A stretch of 64,000 bases of DNA from Dendrolimus kikuchii (lineage: Eukaryota; Arthropoda; Insecta; Lepidoptera; Lasiocampidae), in assembly GCA_019925095.2 (NCBI GenBank), contig JAHHIN020000030.1, positions 5,315,001 through 5,379,000 on the forward strand. The letters run 5' to 3'. A model generated the notes under the pieces. The model did no database searches and had not been told where the DNA came from. It saw only the letters and a list, made by a program, of their open reading frames with translations. The translations under genes were made by a program, and so were the position numbers. Shown piece by piece: positions 63,314-64,000 of the stretch (positions within the stretch are counted from its first letter, which is position 1; every line of letters starts with the position of its first letter).

Positions 63314-63594
63314 AACAATTTTGCTAATAAGACTGACTATAAGCTTTATGCGGCAAACGGGTCAGCAATCAATACTTAGGTATCGATTAATTTAAATTTA
63401 AATTTTGGGTTACATCGCAAATTCCGATGGCGTTTTGTAGTAGGCGACGTAACCAAACCAATCATAGGTGTAGACTTCTTAGCATTTTATAATTTACTTG
63501 TAGATGTAAGAAAAAGCCGTTTGATTGATAATACTACGTCGCTTATAGCTAATGTCAAACCCGCAAATTTTTCCGTGTGTCAAATTAAGACTGT
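63314..63594 (+). pseudogene. Gypsy Pol fragment: protease C-terminal part
   Basis: One frame reads TDYKLYAANGSAINT, a TAG stop at about 63376, then RWRFVVGDVTKPIIGVDFLA and LLVDVRKSRLIDNTTS, the usual protease end of insect Gypsy elements. It is cut on the left by the BEL insertion and on the right by a stop and a deletion. Confidence 0.8.
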
Positions 63595-64000
63595 CTAGCT
63601 TCATATAATCACGATGAACATGAGGATCATCTCAAGCAAGTTCTACAGCGCCTACAAGACCATGGAGCTGTCTTAAACTGTGGTAAAAGCGTGTTTGGTG
63701 TTTCAGAGGTCGAGTTTCTGGGTTATTTGGTTACTGCTAAAGGCACGAGTCCTATGCCTGAAAAGGTCAGCGGCGTCCTGAACTTCACACAACCGAAAAC
63801 TCTGAAAGAACTTAGAAGGTTTCTTGGTATGATCAACTTTTACAGGAGATACTTACCAAATGCCGCGAAAAACCAAGCACCCCTACACCAACTCCTCTTC
63901 GGTACAAACATTAAGGCTAATACTCCGATCACATGGACGGCTGAGCTCGAACAAGCTTTCAATACATGTAAAGAGAGCCTTGTGAACGCTACTTTGCTCG
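63595..64000 (+). pseudogene. Gypsy Pol fragment: RT thumb and start of RNase H
   Basis: HDEHEDHLKQVLQRL, then VFGVSEVEFLGYLVTAKG, LRRFLGMINFYRRYLP and ITWTAELEQAF follow the order of a Gypsy RT thumb. The RT palm with its catalytic motif is missing between 63594 and 63595, so an internal deletion of a few hundred codons is inferred. It runs off the window. Confidence 0.85.

Larger units (their letters stand above)
49620..64000 (+). mobile_element. Gypsy LTR element, nested and deleted, runs off the right edge
   Basis: gag begins at 50099 and is cut at 50486. The protease end and part of pol appear at 63317-64000. Between them lie an R1-clade LINE and a BEL/Pao element. The gypsy sequence from mid-gag to mid-protease is absent from both junctions, and the RT palm is also missing near 63594, so the copy is dead. 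Confidence 0.75.

Overview
The window looks like gene-poor, AT-rich insect chromatin, most likely lepidopteran. The inference rests on the mix of repeats (R1-clade, Jockey, RTE and CR1/Jockey-like LINEs, BEL/Pao and Gypsy LTR elements, an arthropod-type Polinton, poly(A) retroposons and a tRNA-derived SINE), on arthropod-style TATA plus TCAGT initiator spacing, and on the absence of any bacterial operon signature. I recognise no complete host gene. Two short stretches look like possible host exons (25528-25728 on +, 49506-49566 on -). Almost everything else that can be read as protein belongs to transposable elements.

Layout. 1-9150: mostly non-coding, with a 180-bp tandem array (350-1160), a foldback element (2094-2289), LINE 3' ends (2787-2960, 4993-5475) and a 272-bp tandem array (7665-8740). 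9165-10719: a 5'-truncated R1-clade LINE (-) with clean target-site duplications. 10734-17860: AT-rich sequence with several local tandem repeats, RTE fragments, dispersed repeats and a strong nested hairpin (17483-17556). About 17860-23540: a Jockey-type LINE (-) with both ORFs open. 23541-30289: a patchwork of retroposon fragments, including a poly(A)-tailed family in four copies, two RTE fragments, LINE pseudogenes and a hAT-type MITE (27887-28190).

30290-46916 is the centrepiece: a complete Polinton/Maverick of about 16.6 kb with unusually long (about 1.65 kb) terminal inverted repeats. It carries a small spliced gene, a protein-primed DNA polymerase B (broken, and split by an intact RTE element at 36294-39511), a packaging ATPase, two conserved small or medium proteins, an integrase with a chromodomain, a minor capsid protein, a basic virion-like protein, a major capsid protein and an adenain-like protease. 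Each inverted repeat encodes the protease and the C-terminal part of the major capsid protein, so these exist in two near-identical copies. The virion-module genes are open while the polymerase is not, so this copy could replicate only with polymerase supplied in trans, if at all.

46917-49600: microsatellites, a tRNA-derived SINE (-), a second truncated R1-clade copy (+) and the possible host microexon. 49620-64000: a nest. A Gypsy element (+) is split by an R1-clade LINE (50487-53878, -) and a BEL/Pao element (53879-63313, +) with nearly identical LTRs. The BEL pol gene is itself split by an RTE copy (58977-61471, -). All six RTE copies in the window lie on the minus strand.
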